From the NCBI RefSeq assembly GCF_900108175.1, contig NZ_FNVO01000005.1, forward strand, positions 310,001 through 374,000: a stretch of DNA of 64,000 bases, read 5' to 3'. The position numbers were made by a program, and so were the translations under genes. The stretch's first letter is position 1. Each line of letters starts with the position of its first letter. The notes beneath the pieces were generated by a model. It worked only from the letters and a program-made list of their open reading frames with translations, was not told the origin of the DNA and did no database searches. The stretch comes from Thermomonospora echinospora (GTDB lineage: Bacteria > Actinomycetota > Actinomycetes > Streptosporangiales > Streptosporangiaceae). Positions 56,977-64,000 of this stretch are shown here, in pieces.

Positions 56977-56988
56977 GGAAACTGTCCA

Positions 56989-58041
56989 ATGCTACGCACG
57001 CTGAAGCGACGCACCGTCGCGGCCGCCCTCCTCCTGTTCGCCGGCACGGGGGCGCTGGCCGCCTGTGGCGGCTCCGACGACGACGGCGGCTCCGGTGGCG
57101 GGGACGGCCAGCTCAAGCTGGGCTTCTTCCCGAACATCACGCACGCCACCGCCCTGGTCGGGGTGGACAAGGGGATCTTCGCCAAGCACCTGGGCACCGC
57201 CCCCAAGACCGCCACCTTCAACGCGGGCCCCGCGGCGGTGGAGGCGCTGTTCGCCAAGGGCGTCGACGCCACGTTCATCGGCCCCAACCCGGCCATCAAC
57301 GCCTGGGCCAAGTCCAAGGGCCAGGGCATCAAGATCATCTCTGGGGCGGCCTCCGGCGGCGCCTCGCTGGTGGTCAAGCCCGAGATCAAGTCCATCGAGG
57401 ACCTGAAGGGCAAGAAGATCGCCACCCCGCAGCTCGGCAACACCCAGGACGTGGCGGCGCGGTCGTACTTCAAGTCCAAGGGGCTGACCGCCAACAAGGA
57501 CGGCAGCGGCGACATCAAGATCGTCCCGCAGGAGAACTCGCAGACCATCGACACCTTCAAGCAGGGCGCCATCGACGGCGCCTGGGTGCCCGAGCCGTTC
57601 GCCTCCCGGCTGATCCTGGAGAGCGGCGGCAAGGAGCTGCTCAACGAGAAGGACCTGTGGCCGGGCGGCAAGTTCGTGGTCACCCACCTGATCGTGCGGA
57701 CCGACTTCGCCAAGGAGCACCCCGACACGGTGCGCAAGCTGATCGAGGCCACCGTCGAGGCCACCGACTACATCAACACCAACCCCGACGAGGCCAAGAA
57801 GTCGGTGAACGCCCAGCTGACCAAGCTGTCGGGCAAGCCGATCAAGGACGACGTGCTGGACGCGGCGTTCAAGAACATCACCTTCACCACCGACCCGGTC
57901 GCCTCCTCGCTGCTCACCGGCGCCAAGAACGCCGAGGCCGTCGATCTGCTGGAGCCGGTGGACCTGAACGGCATCTACGACCTCACCACCCTCAACGAAG
58001 TCCTGAAGGCAGGCGGAAAGGCACAGGTCAAGGCAGCATGA
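56989..58041 (+). CDS. ABC transporter substrate-binding lipoprotein (SsuA/NrtA/TauA type)
   Basis: A 350-residue type 2 periplasmic-binding protein with a lipobox (ALAACGGSDDD). The two-lobe pattern typical of nitrate/sulfonate/taurine binders is visible: KLGFFPNITHATALVGVDKGIF, GPNPAINAW, the hinge GKKIATPQLGNTQDV and GAWVPEPFASRL. The substrate (alkanesulfonate, taurine or similar) cannot be fixed. The ATPase and permease follow with overlaps, so it heads a three-gene operon. Its stop overlaps the next start (ATGA). Confidence 0.9.
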   Translation: MLRTLKRRTVAAALLLFAGTGALAACGGSDDDGGSGGGDGQLKLGFFPNITHATALVGVDKGIFAKHLGTAPKTATFNAGPAAVEALFAKGVDATFIGPNPAINAWAKSKGQGIKIISGAASGGASLVVKPEIKSIEDLKGKKIATPQLGNTQDVAARSYFKSKGLTANKDGSGDIKIVPQENSQTIDTFKQGAIDGAWVPEPFASRLILESGGKELLNEKDLWPGGKFVVTHLIVRTDFAKEHPDTVRKLIEATVEATDYINTNPDEAKKSVNAQLTKLSGKPIKDDVLDAAFKNITFTTDPVASSLLTGAKNAEAVDLLEPVDLNGIYDLTTLNEVLKAGGKAQVKAA

Positions 58042-58844
58042 GCCAGGCCACTACGGCCACGCCGAGCCGGACCGCGGCAGCGGTCCGGCTCAGTGGCGTC
58101 TCCAAAGCATTCGGTTCCGGCGACACGGCGCTGCTCGCGCTGGACAACGTCTCCCTGGAGGTGTCCCCGGGCGAGTTCGTCTGCCTGCTGGGCGCCTCCG
58201 GGTGCGGCAAGAGCACCCTGCTCAACCTGGTGGCCGACCTGGACAAGGTCACCGCGGGCAGCATCGACGTGGGCGGCGCCCGGGTGGCGCTGATGTTCCA
58301 GGAGCCCGCGCTGTTCCCCTGGCTGACCGTCACCGGCAACCTCGAACTGGCGCTGCGTCAGCGCGGCGTGCCCCGGCAGGAGCGCCGGGCCCGCGCCGCC
58401 GAGCTGCTGGCCTCGGTGCATCTGAGCGGCTTCGAGAAGAAGCGCCCGCACCAGTTGTCGGGCGGCATGCGCCAGCGGGTCGCGCTGGCCCGCGCGCTGG
58501 CCCTCACCGTGGACGAGGACGGCGACGGCGGCCGGGGCACCGTGCTGCTGATGGACGAGCCGTTCGGGGCGCTGGACGCGATGACCCGCGACCTGCTGCA
58601 CGACGAGATCGAGCGGATCTGGCGGGAGCGCGGGCTGACCGTCCTGTTCGTCACCCACAACGTCCGTGAGGCGGTGCGGCTCGGCGACCGGGTGGTGCTG
58701 CTCAGCAGCCGGCCCGGCCGGGTGGTGGAGGAGTTCGCGGTGCCGATGGAGCGGCCCCGCCGGATCGACTCCACCGAGGTCGCCACGCTGGCCGCCACGA
58801 TCACCGACCGGCTGCGCGCGGAGGTGGGCCGTCATGGCGCTTGA
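58038..58844 (+). CDS. ABC transporter ATPase (SsuB/TauB type)
   Basis: A 268-residue cytoplasmic ATPase: Walker A GASGCGKST, Q-loop FQEP, signature LSGGMRQRVALARAL, Walker B VLLMDEPFGALD and switch His in VTHNVREA. The Walker B-D-loop and MTRDLLHDE are those of nitrate/sulfonate/taurine importers. ATG at 58038 overlaps the previous stop; the 3' end overlaps the permease start by 11 bp. A Gly/Asp-rich insertion (DEDGDGG) precedes Walker B. Confidence 0.94.
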   Translation: MSQATTATPSRTAAAVRLSGVSKAFGSGDTALLALDNVSLEVSPGEFVCLLGASGCGKSTLLNLVADLDKVTAGSIDVGGARVALMFQEPALFPWLTVTGNLELALRQRGVPRQERRARAAELLASVHLSGFEKKRPHQLSGGMRQRVALARALALTVDEDGDGGRGTVLLMDEPFGALDAMTRDLLHDEIERIWRERGLTVLFVTHNVREAVRLGDRVVLLSSRPGRVVEEFAVPMERPRRIDSTEVATLAATITDRLRAEVGRHGA

Positions 58845-59718
58845 GACCCGCAAGCCCGGGACCGGCAGATCGCCCGACGTCAACCGGGAGCTGGCCGGGC
58901 TGGACGCGCTGGAGCTGGCGGCCGGCGCCCGGCGGAGCCCGCTGTCGCGGCTGTGGTCGGCGGTGTGGCCGATGCTCGTCGCCGTCGCGATCGCGCTCGG
59001 CGCCTGGGAGCTGGTGGTGCTCAGCGGCTGGAAGGAGCCCTGGGTGCTGCCCGGCCCGCGCGACGTGCTGCCGGAGTTCTGGAACGTGGTAACGGACGGC
59101 CGGTTCTGGGACGCCGTGGGGCTGACCATGCAGCGGGCCGTGATCGGGTTCGCGGTGGCGACCGCGATCGGCGTGCTGATCGGCGCGGTGGTGTCCCGGT
59201 CGATGATCCTGCGCCGGGCCTTCGGCTCGCTGATCACCGGGCTGCAGACCATGCCGTCGATCGCCTGGTTCCCGCTGGCCATCCTGCTGTTCCAGCTCAG
59301 CGAGAGCGCGATCCTGTTCGTGGTGGTGCTGGGCGCGGCCCCGTCCATCGCCAACGGGCTGATCACGGGGGTCGACTACACGCCGCCGATCCTGCTGCGG
59401 GCGGGCAAGGTGATGGGGCTGCGCGGGCTGGGCCTGTACCGGCACCTGATCATCCCGGCCTCGCTGCCGTCCTTCGTGGCCGGGCTCAAGCAGGGTTGGG
59501 CGTTCGCCTGGCGCAGCCTGATGGCCGGCGAGCTGCTGGTGATCATCGGCGACACCCAGTCGGTGGGCACCCTGCTGCACTTCGCCCGCGAGCTGTCGGA
59601 CACCGAGCGGATGATCTCGGTGATGATCGTGATCCTGATCATCGGCATCCTGGTCGACCAGCTGTTCGCGCTGGCCGACCGGACGCTGCGCAACCGCTGG
59701 GGGCTGAACACCGACTGA
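58834..59718 (+). CDS. ABC transporter permease (SsuC/TauC type)
   Basis: A 294-residue inner-membrane permease with about six helices, beginning at LVAVAIALGAWELVVLSG, and the EAA-type loop in GLYRHLIIPASLPSFVAGLKQGWAFAWRSLMAGE. It completes the importer. GGAGG at 58820-58824 precedes the ATG at 58834. A strong bidirectional hairpin follows. Confidence 0.93.
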   Translation: MALETRKPGTGRSPDVNRELAGLDALELAAGARRSPLSRLWSAVWPMLVAVAIALGAWELVVLSGWKEPWVLPGPRDVLPEFWNVVTDGRFWDAVGLTMQRAVIGFAVATAIGVLIGAVVSRSMILRRAFGSLITGLQTMPSIAWFPLAILLFQLSESAILFVVVLGAAPSIANGLITGVDYTPPILLRAGKVMGLRGLGLYRHLIIPASLPSFVAGLKQGWAFAWRSLMAGELLVIIGDTQSVGTLLHFARELSDTERMISVMIVILIIGILVDQLFALADRTLRNRWGLNTD

Positions 59719-59736
59719 GATGCCGGCCGACCCGTC

Positions 59737-59766
59737 GTTCCGGGGGGCGCACCGGCCCCCCGGAAC
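59737..59766. terminator. Bidirectional terminator hairpin
   Basis: GTTCCGGGGGG and CCCCCCGGAAC, 11 bp, 8-base loop, between the convergent permease and TPR genes. Confidence 0.75.
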
Positions 59767-59771
59767 ACGGT

Positions 59772-60137
59772 TCAGACGAGGTCGGCGGCCGTGACCGAGA
59801 CCTCGATCTCCGCGCTGGACTCGGCGCCGAGGGCCCGCGCCAGCCTGCGGTGGCGCCCGGCCTCGTCCGGGCGTCCGGCGCGCTCCAGAGTGCGGGCCAG
59901 CGCCTCGTAGGCCCAGCCGTCGGCCGGGTCCAGCTCCACCAGCCGGCGGAAGGCGCGCTCGGCCCGACCGAGCGAAGCGCTGTGGAAGTGGGCGCGGCCC
60001 AGCAGCTCGGTCACCGCGCGGTTGCCCGGCTCCCGCTCGGCGATGGGGGCCAGGATCCGGCTCGCCCCGGCGTAGTCCTTGGCCTCGAAGAAGTCGACGG
60101 CGCGGCGGTACTCCTCGTAGAGGTCCAGTTGCTTCAT
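59772..60137 (-). CDS. Small TPR-repeat protein
   Basis: A 121-residue protein with about three helical repeat pairs: YRRAVDFFEAKDYAGASRIL, AVTELLGRAHFHSASLGRAE and AYEALARTLERAGRPDEAGR, spacing near 34 residues as in TPR. It probably mediates protein contacts. ATG at 60137 is used; five codons more to a GTG at 60152, including a rare TTA codon, are open. There is no obvious ribosome site. Confidence 0.82.
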   Translation of the reverse strand: MKQLDLYEEYRRAVDFFEAKDYAGASRILAPIAEREPGNRAVTELLGRAHFHSASLGRAERAFRRLVELDPADGWAYEALARTLERAGRPDEAGRHRRLARALGAESSAEIEVSVTAADLV

Positions 60138-60175
60138 GAAACCCACTAACACGGCGGTGCGCGCCGATGTTCCCG

Positions 60176-61267
60176 TCAGAAGATCAGGACCGGCTTGACG
60201 GCCGCGCCGTCGCGGGCGGCGGCCATCGCCTCGTTGACGTCGGCGAAGGAGAACGTGCGCACCAGCCTCTCCACCGGCAGCTCACCGGCCCGGTGGTGCT
60301 CGATGAGCCGGGGGATGAAGCGCTGCGGGATGGCGTCGCCCCCGACCGAACCCCGGATCCCCCGGCCCATCACCAGCATGGTCTGGTCCAGCCGGACGGG
60401 GTTGGCCCGCCCCTGGAAGCCGACGGTGACGCACATGCCCGGAGTCGCCAGCGAGGCGACCGCCGCCTGCACCACGAAGGGCAGGCCGGAGCATTCGACG
60501 GCGTGGTCCACCCCGCCGGTCAGCTCGACGACCGCCTCCGCCGGGGGGCCCGCCGTGGGGTCCACCACGGCGGTGGCGCCCAGCGCCTCGGCCAGGGCGC
60601 GGCGGTGGGGGTCGGGGTCCACCGCGACGATCGGCTCACAGCCGGCGATCCTGGCGGCCATCACCGCGCTCAGCCCCACCGCACCGGCCCCGAACACCGC
60701 CAGGGAGGAGCCCTTGCGGGGCCGCAGCGCGTTGAGCACGGCCCCGGCGCCGGTCTGCACGCCGCAGCCCAGCGGCGCCAGGTGCTCCAGCGGCAGGTCG
60801 GACGCGACACGGACCACGTTGCGCTCGGTCGTCAGGGAGTAGGCCGCCCAGGACGACTGGCCGAAGAAGTGGGACCGGATCGGCTCGCCGTCCCGGCTCA
60901 TGGCGGTGCTGCCGTCCGGCCGCGTCCCGTGGTGGTTCAGCTCCAGGAAGCTGTCGCAGTAGGCCATCCTGCCCTGCCCGCACTTGGCGCACAGCCCGCA
61001 CCAGCCATAGCTGAGCACGACGTGGTCGCCGGGCTGCACGGCCTCGACGTCGGCGCCCACCGCCTCGACGACCCCGGCGCCCTCGTGGCCGAGCACCAGC
61101 GGCGGCGCCGCCGGATCGTGGCCGGCGGCGGTCACCAGGTCGGTGTGGCAGACGCCGGCGGCGACCAGCCGCACCAACACCTCGTCGGGCCGCGGCCCCT
61201 CCAGTTCGGTCTCCTCCAGCGCGAGCGGCTCGTGCGGGGCCCGCAGCACGGCGGCGGTGATCTTCAT
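60176..61267 (-). CDS. Zinc-dependent alcohol dehydrogenase
   Basis: A 363-residue MDR enzyme. Catalytic zinc: Cys in AAGVCHTD, His-Glu in LGHEGAG and a late Cys (GCGVQTG). Structural-zinc region CGLCAKCGQGRMAYC is complete. NAD site: VFGAGAVGLSAVMAA. The aryl-alcohol/class III-like subgroup is likely from FFGQSSWAAYS. AGGAGG precedes the ATG, which overlaps the stop of the BtuF-like gene (ATGA), so the two are coupled. Confidence 0.92.
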   Translation of the reverse strand: MKITAAVLRAPHEPLALEETELEGPRPDEVLVRLVAAGVCHTDLVTAAGHDPAAPPLVLGHEGAGVVEAVGADVEAVQPGDHVVLSYGWCGLCAKCGQGRMAYCDSFLELNHHGTRPDGSTAMSRDGEPIRSHFFGQSSWAAYSLTTERNVVRVASDLPLEHLAPLGCGVQTGAGAVLNALRPRKGSSLAVFGAGAVGLSAVMAARIAGCEPIVAVDPDPHRRALAEALGATAVVDPTAGPPAEAVVELTGGVDHAVECSGLPFVVQAAVASLATPGMCVTVGFQGRANPVRLDQTMLVMGRGIRGSVGGDAIPQRFIPRLIEHHRAGELPVERLVRTFSFADVNEAMAAARDGAAVKPVLIF

Positions 61268-62049
61268 CGAACCTCCTGGGCGAGCTGTGCGCGCAGCACC
61301 TGGGGCGCGGTCACCAGCGAGGGGCCGTACCAGGTCAGATGGCGTCCGCTGACCAGGGCGCAGGCGATCTGGGGAAAGCTCTCCGGGCCGTCCTCGGCGG
61401 TGAACCGGTAGGGCTCGTCCGGCAGCACCACCAGGTCGGGGCGGGCGGCCACCAGCGCGCCGACGCCGATCCTGGGATAACGCTCGGCATGGCCGGCGTA
61501 CAGGTTGTCCACGCCGAGCCGGGCCAGCACGTCACCGGCGAAGGTGTCGCGGCCCACCACCATCCACGGCCGCCGCCACACCGGGATCACCGCACCGCGG
61601 CGCCGCTCCGGCTCGGGCAACGCCGCCCACACCCGTTCGGCCTCCTCCAGCCAGGAGGGGACGGGCAGCCGGCAGGCGCCGGTGAGCAGGCGGCGCAGCG
61701 AGGCCAGCGCCTGGTCCACGGTGCGGATGACGGTGACCCAGACCGGCAGCCCGGCCTCCCGCAGCGCGGCCAGATCCGGGGCCCGGTTCTCCTCCTCGTT
61801 GGCCAGCACGACGTCGGGACGCAGCGCCCGGACGAGTTCGACGTCCGGGTTCTTGGTGCCGCGCACCCGGGTGACCTCCAGCCCGGCCGGGTGGCTGCAC
61901 CAGTCGGTGGCGCCGACCAGCAGCCCGGGATCGGTGGCGGCGACCGTCTCGGTGAGCGAGGGCACCAGCGAGACCACCCGCCGTACCCGATCCGGTACGG
62001 GCACCTCGGCCCCCGTGTCGTCGCGCAGCACCACCACTCCCCTGCTCAC
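61264..62049 (-). CDS. BtuF-like helical-backbone metal receptor without signal peptide
   Basis: A 261-residue protein with the two-lobe fold of vitamin B12/iron-siderophore receptors: RRVVSLVPSLTETVAA, VRGTKNPDVELVRALRPDVVLANEEEN and ARPDLVVLPDEPY. There is no signal peptide or lipobox, so it is cytoplasmic as read, and no transporter genes adjoin. Single-gene forms of this type are common in actinobacteria without known role. GTG at 62049 is the longest start; the GTG at 62031 has AGGGGA at good distance and may be used. The 104-bp gap to icmF contains TAGAAT, a possible -10 box. Confidence 0.85.
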   Translation of the reverse strand: MSRGVVVLRDDTGAEVPVPDRVRRVVSLVPSLTETVAATDPGLLVGATDWCSHPAGLEVTRVRGTKNPDVELVRALRPDVVLANEEENRAPDLAALREAGLPVWVTVIRTVDQALASLRRLLTGACRLPVPSWLEEAERVWAALPEPERRRGAVIPVWRRPWMVVGRDTFAGDVLARLGVDNLYAGHAERYPRIGVGALVAARPDLVVLPDEPYRFTAEDGPESFPQIACALVSGRHLTWYGPSLVTAPQVLRAQLAQEVR

Positions 62050-62153
62050 CCTGAACCGAACCTGATTCTAGGGGTGGCGCCGCCCGGATGCGCGGCGGCC
62101 ACGCGCGGCGGCCGCCGCCTCCGGCGCGTTCCCGCGGTGCCGGCCGCCGCCTC

Positions 62154-64000
62154 CTACACGTTCCTGCGGTACTGGCCGCCCGCCTCGAACAGGGCCTCGG
62201 TGATCTGCCCCAGGGAGCAGACCCGCGCGGTGTCCATCAGCACCGCGAAGGCGTTCTCCCCGAAGGTGGCCGCCTCACGCAGCCGCCGCAGCGCCGCCGG
62301 GGCCTCCTCGCGGTGGGCCGCCTGGAACTCCGCCAGCCGCCGCAGCTGGCCGCGCTTCTCCTCCTCGGTGCCCCGGGCCAGCTCGATCGGGCCGGACGGC
62401 TCCTGCGAGGCCTCGGAGGTGAAGGTGTTGACTCCGACGATCGGCAGGCTGCCGTCGTGCTTGCGCTGCTCGTAGAGCATCGACTCGTCCTGGATGCGGC
62501 CCCGCTGGTAGCCGGTCTCCATCGCGCCGAGCACCCCGCCGCGCTCGCTGAGGCGCTCGAACTCGGCCAGCACCGCCTCCTCCACCAGGTCGGTGAGCTG
62601 CTCGATGATGAACGAGCCCTGGTTGGGGTTCTCGTTCTTGGCCAGACCCCACTCGCGGTTGATGATCAGCTGGATGGCCAGCGCGCGGCGCACCGACTCC
62701 TCGGTCGGGGTGGTGATGGCCTCGTCGTAGGCGTTGGTGTGCAGGCTGTTGCAGTTGTCGTAGATGGCGATCAGCGCCTGCAGCGTGGTGCGGATGTCGT
62801 TGAAGTCCATCTCCTGGGCGTGCAGCGACCGCCCGGAGGTCTGGACGTGGTACTTCAGCTTCTGGCCGCGCTCGCTCGCCCCGTACCGCTCCCGCATGGC
62901 GATCGCCCAGATGCGGCGGGCGACCCGGCCGAGCACCGAGTATTCGGGGTCCATGCCGTTGGAGAAGAAGAACGACAGGTTGTGGGCGAAGTCGTCGATG
63001 TGCATGCCCCGCGCCAGGTACGCCTCCACGTAGGTGAAGCCGTTGGCCAGCGTGAAGGCGAGCTGGCTGATGGGGTTGGCCCCGGCCTCGGCGATGTGGT
63101 AGCCGGAGATCGACACCGAGTAGAAGTTGCGGACGCCGTTCTGGACGAACCACTCCTGGATGTCGGCCATCATCCGCAGGCTGAACTCGGTGGAGAAGAT
63201 GCAGGTGTTCTGCCCCTGGTCCTCCTTGAGGATGTCGGCCTGCACGGTGCCCCGCACCGTGGCCAGCACGGCGGCGCGCACCTCGGCGGCCTCCTGCTGC
63301 GACGGCTCCCGGCCGTGCTCGGTGGCGAAGCGCTCCATCGCCTGGTCGATGGCGGTGTTGAGGAAGAACGCCAGGATCGTCGGGGCCGGCCCGTTGATCG
63401 TCATCGACACCGAGGTGGTCGGGTCGGTGAGGTCGAACCCGTCGTAGAGCGCCTTCATGTCGTCCAGCGTGGCGATCGACACCCCTGAGGTGCCCACCTT
63501 GCCGTAGATGTCGGGGCGTTCGGCCGGGTCCTGGCCGTACAGCGTCACCGAGTCGAACGCGGTGGACAGCCGGGTGGCGGGCTGGCCCTGCGAGAGCCTC
63601 TTGAAGCGCCGGTTGGTGCGGAAGGCGTCGCCCTCCCCGGCGAACATGCGGGTGGGGTCCTCGTCGTCCCGCTTGAACGGGAAGACCCCGGCGGTGAACG
63701 GGAACATGCCCGGCAGGTTCTCCAAGCGCAGGAATCGCAGCAGGTCACCGTCGTCGGACAGCCTCGGCAGCGCCACCCGCGGGATGCGGGTGCCCGACAG
63801 GGTCTCCCGCCACAGCGGCGTGTGGATCTCCCGGTCCCGGACGCGGACCACCAGTTCGTCGCCCGAGTAGGCGTCCCGGGTCTCGGCCCAGCCGTCCAGC
63901 AGGGCCCGCGCCTCGTCGCCGACCTCCTCCTCGGCCGCGGCCAGCAGCCGTTCCAGCTCGGCGACGTCCCCGCCGGCCTCGGCGAGCAGCTCGCGGGCGG
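62154..64000 (-). CDS. icmF: Fused isobutyryl-CoA mutase, large C-terminal part (5' end outside window)
   Basis: About 615 residues are visible; the frame is open to the right edge, so the N-terminal B12-binding and GTPase (MeaI-like) domains expected for IcmF are off-window. The B12-dependent mutase barrel is clear: [48 protein letters not shown] and the C-terminal GGQYRRNV. It interconverts isobutyryl- and butyryl-CoA with adenosylcobalamin. I recall the ends [13 protein letters not shown] and [12 protein letters not shown] as IcmF rather than methylmalonyl-CoA mutase, but specificity residues were not checked. The visible part agrees with a 1050-1100-residue protein. Confidence 0.93.
   Translation of the reverse strand, partial: ARELLAEAGGDVAELERLLAAAEEEVGDEARALLDGWAETRDAYSGDELVVRVRDREIHTPLWRETLSGTRIPRVALPRLSDDGDLLRFLRLENLPGMFPFTAGVFPFKRDDEDPTRMFAGEGDAFRTNRRFKRLSQGQPATRLSTAFDSVTLYGQDPAERPDIYGKVGTSGVSIATLDDMKALYDGFDLTDPTTSVSMTINGPAPTILAFFLNTAIDQAMERFATEHGREPSQQEAAEVRAAVLATVRGTVQADILKEDQGQNTCIFSTEFSLRMMADIQEWFVQNGVRNFYSVSISGYHIAEAGANPISQLAFTLANGFTYVEAYLARGMHIDDFAHNLSFFFSNGMDPEYSVLGRVARRIWAIAMRERYGASERGQKLKYHVQTSGRSLHAQEMDFNDIRTTLQALIAIYDNCNSLHTNAYDEAITTPTEESVRRALAIQLIINREWGLAKNENPNQGSFIIEQLTDLVEEAVLAEFERLSERGGVLGAMETGYQRGRIQDESMLYEQRKHDGSLPIVGVNTFTSEASQEPSGPIELARGTEEEKRGQLRRLAEFQAAHREEAPAALRRLREAATFGENAFAVLMDTARVCSLGQITEALFEAGGQYRRNV

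Overview
The window is very GC-rich, double-stranded chromosomal DNA from an actinomycete. GTG and TTG starts are frequent, many genes look leaderless, and there are actinobacterial marker genes: mycothiol S-conjugate amidase, Hanks-type kinases with extracellular tails, PhoH2, DUF4307, DUF501 and fused isobutyryl-CoA mutase. Protein style suggests Streptosporangiales/Thermomonosporaceae-type relatives, but this is an inference from pattern memory, not a search. I see no prophage, insertion sequence, integron or CRISPR array. The region reads as core chromosome.

Layout. 1-5.8 kb: class I fumarase (cut by the left edge), two Ser/Thr kinases, class II fumarase. 5.8-16.4 kb: a minus-strand run of cell-envelope and housekeeping genes (two lytic-transglycosylase-like proteins, PhoH2, a cis-prenyl transferase, two unknowns, an NlpC/P60 protein with an unusual N-terminal domain, a DUF255 thioredoxin-like protein, a flavoprotein disulfide reductase). 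16.5-25.1 kb: ribonuclease Z, a PPOX protein, a secreted hydrolase, the mca/DUF4307/greA block, an Lrp/AsnC regulator divergent from 4-hydroxyphenylpyruvate dioxygenase, and an RDD membrane protein. 25.2-30.0 kb: three tandem, diverged M1 metallopeptidases. 30.1-38.7 kb: threonine ammonia-lyase, a ROK kinase/FIST pair, an AAA+/VWA pair, a membrane protein and a secreted esterase. 38.8-48.5 kb: metB, an MMPL transporter, a repeat-rich gap, cbs, an SGNH esterase, a beta-propeller lipoprotein, a thiolase and a DUF4287 protein. 48.6-56.8 kb: a BI-1 protein, an odd tRNA gene, a CFA-synthase-like methyltransferase, NDH-2, a family 5 uracil-DNA glycosylase, and ppx/DUF501/ftsB-like/eno. 57.0-64 kb: a sulfonate/nitrate-type ABC transporter, a TPR protein, a zinc alcohol dehydrogenase, a BtuF-like protein and icmF (cut by the right edge).

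Functional links. metB and cbs flank the MMPL gene and are the two ends of reverse/forward transsulfuration. Gene content around phoH2, the prenyl transferase, DUF255, mca, greA, metB, cbs, the SGNH esterase and the thiolase recalls the Mycobacterium tuberculosis Rv1074c-Rv1098c neighbourhood, and eno/ftsB-like/DUF501/ppx recalls Rv1023-Rv1026 (from memory). Accessory material between these anchors includes the kinases, the M1 peptidases, the ROK/FIST and AAA/VWA pairs.

Most notable non-genic observations: a tRNA-shaped gene at 49445-49521 with anticodon-loop CCTAAAA (C at position 33, UAA at 34-36) but no class II variable arm; a 26-codon ORF at 35060-35140 that repeats the N-terminus of the VWA protein it overlaps; an array of REP-like hairpins and direct repeats at 42393-42634; and paired TGTACA boxes between the AsnC regulator and hpd.
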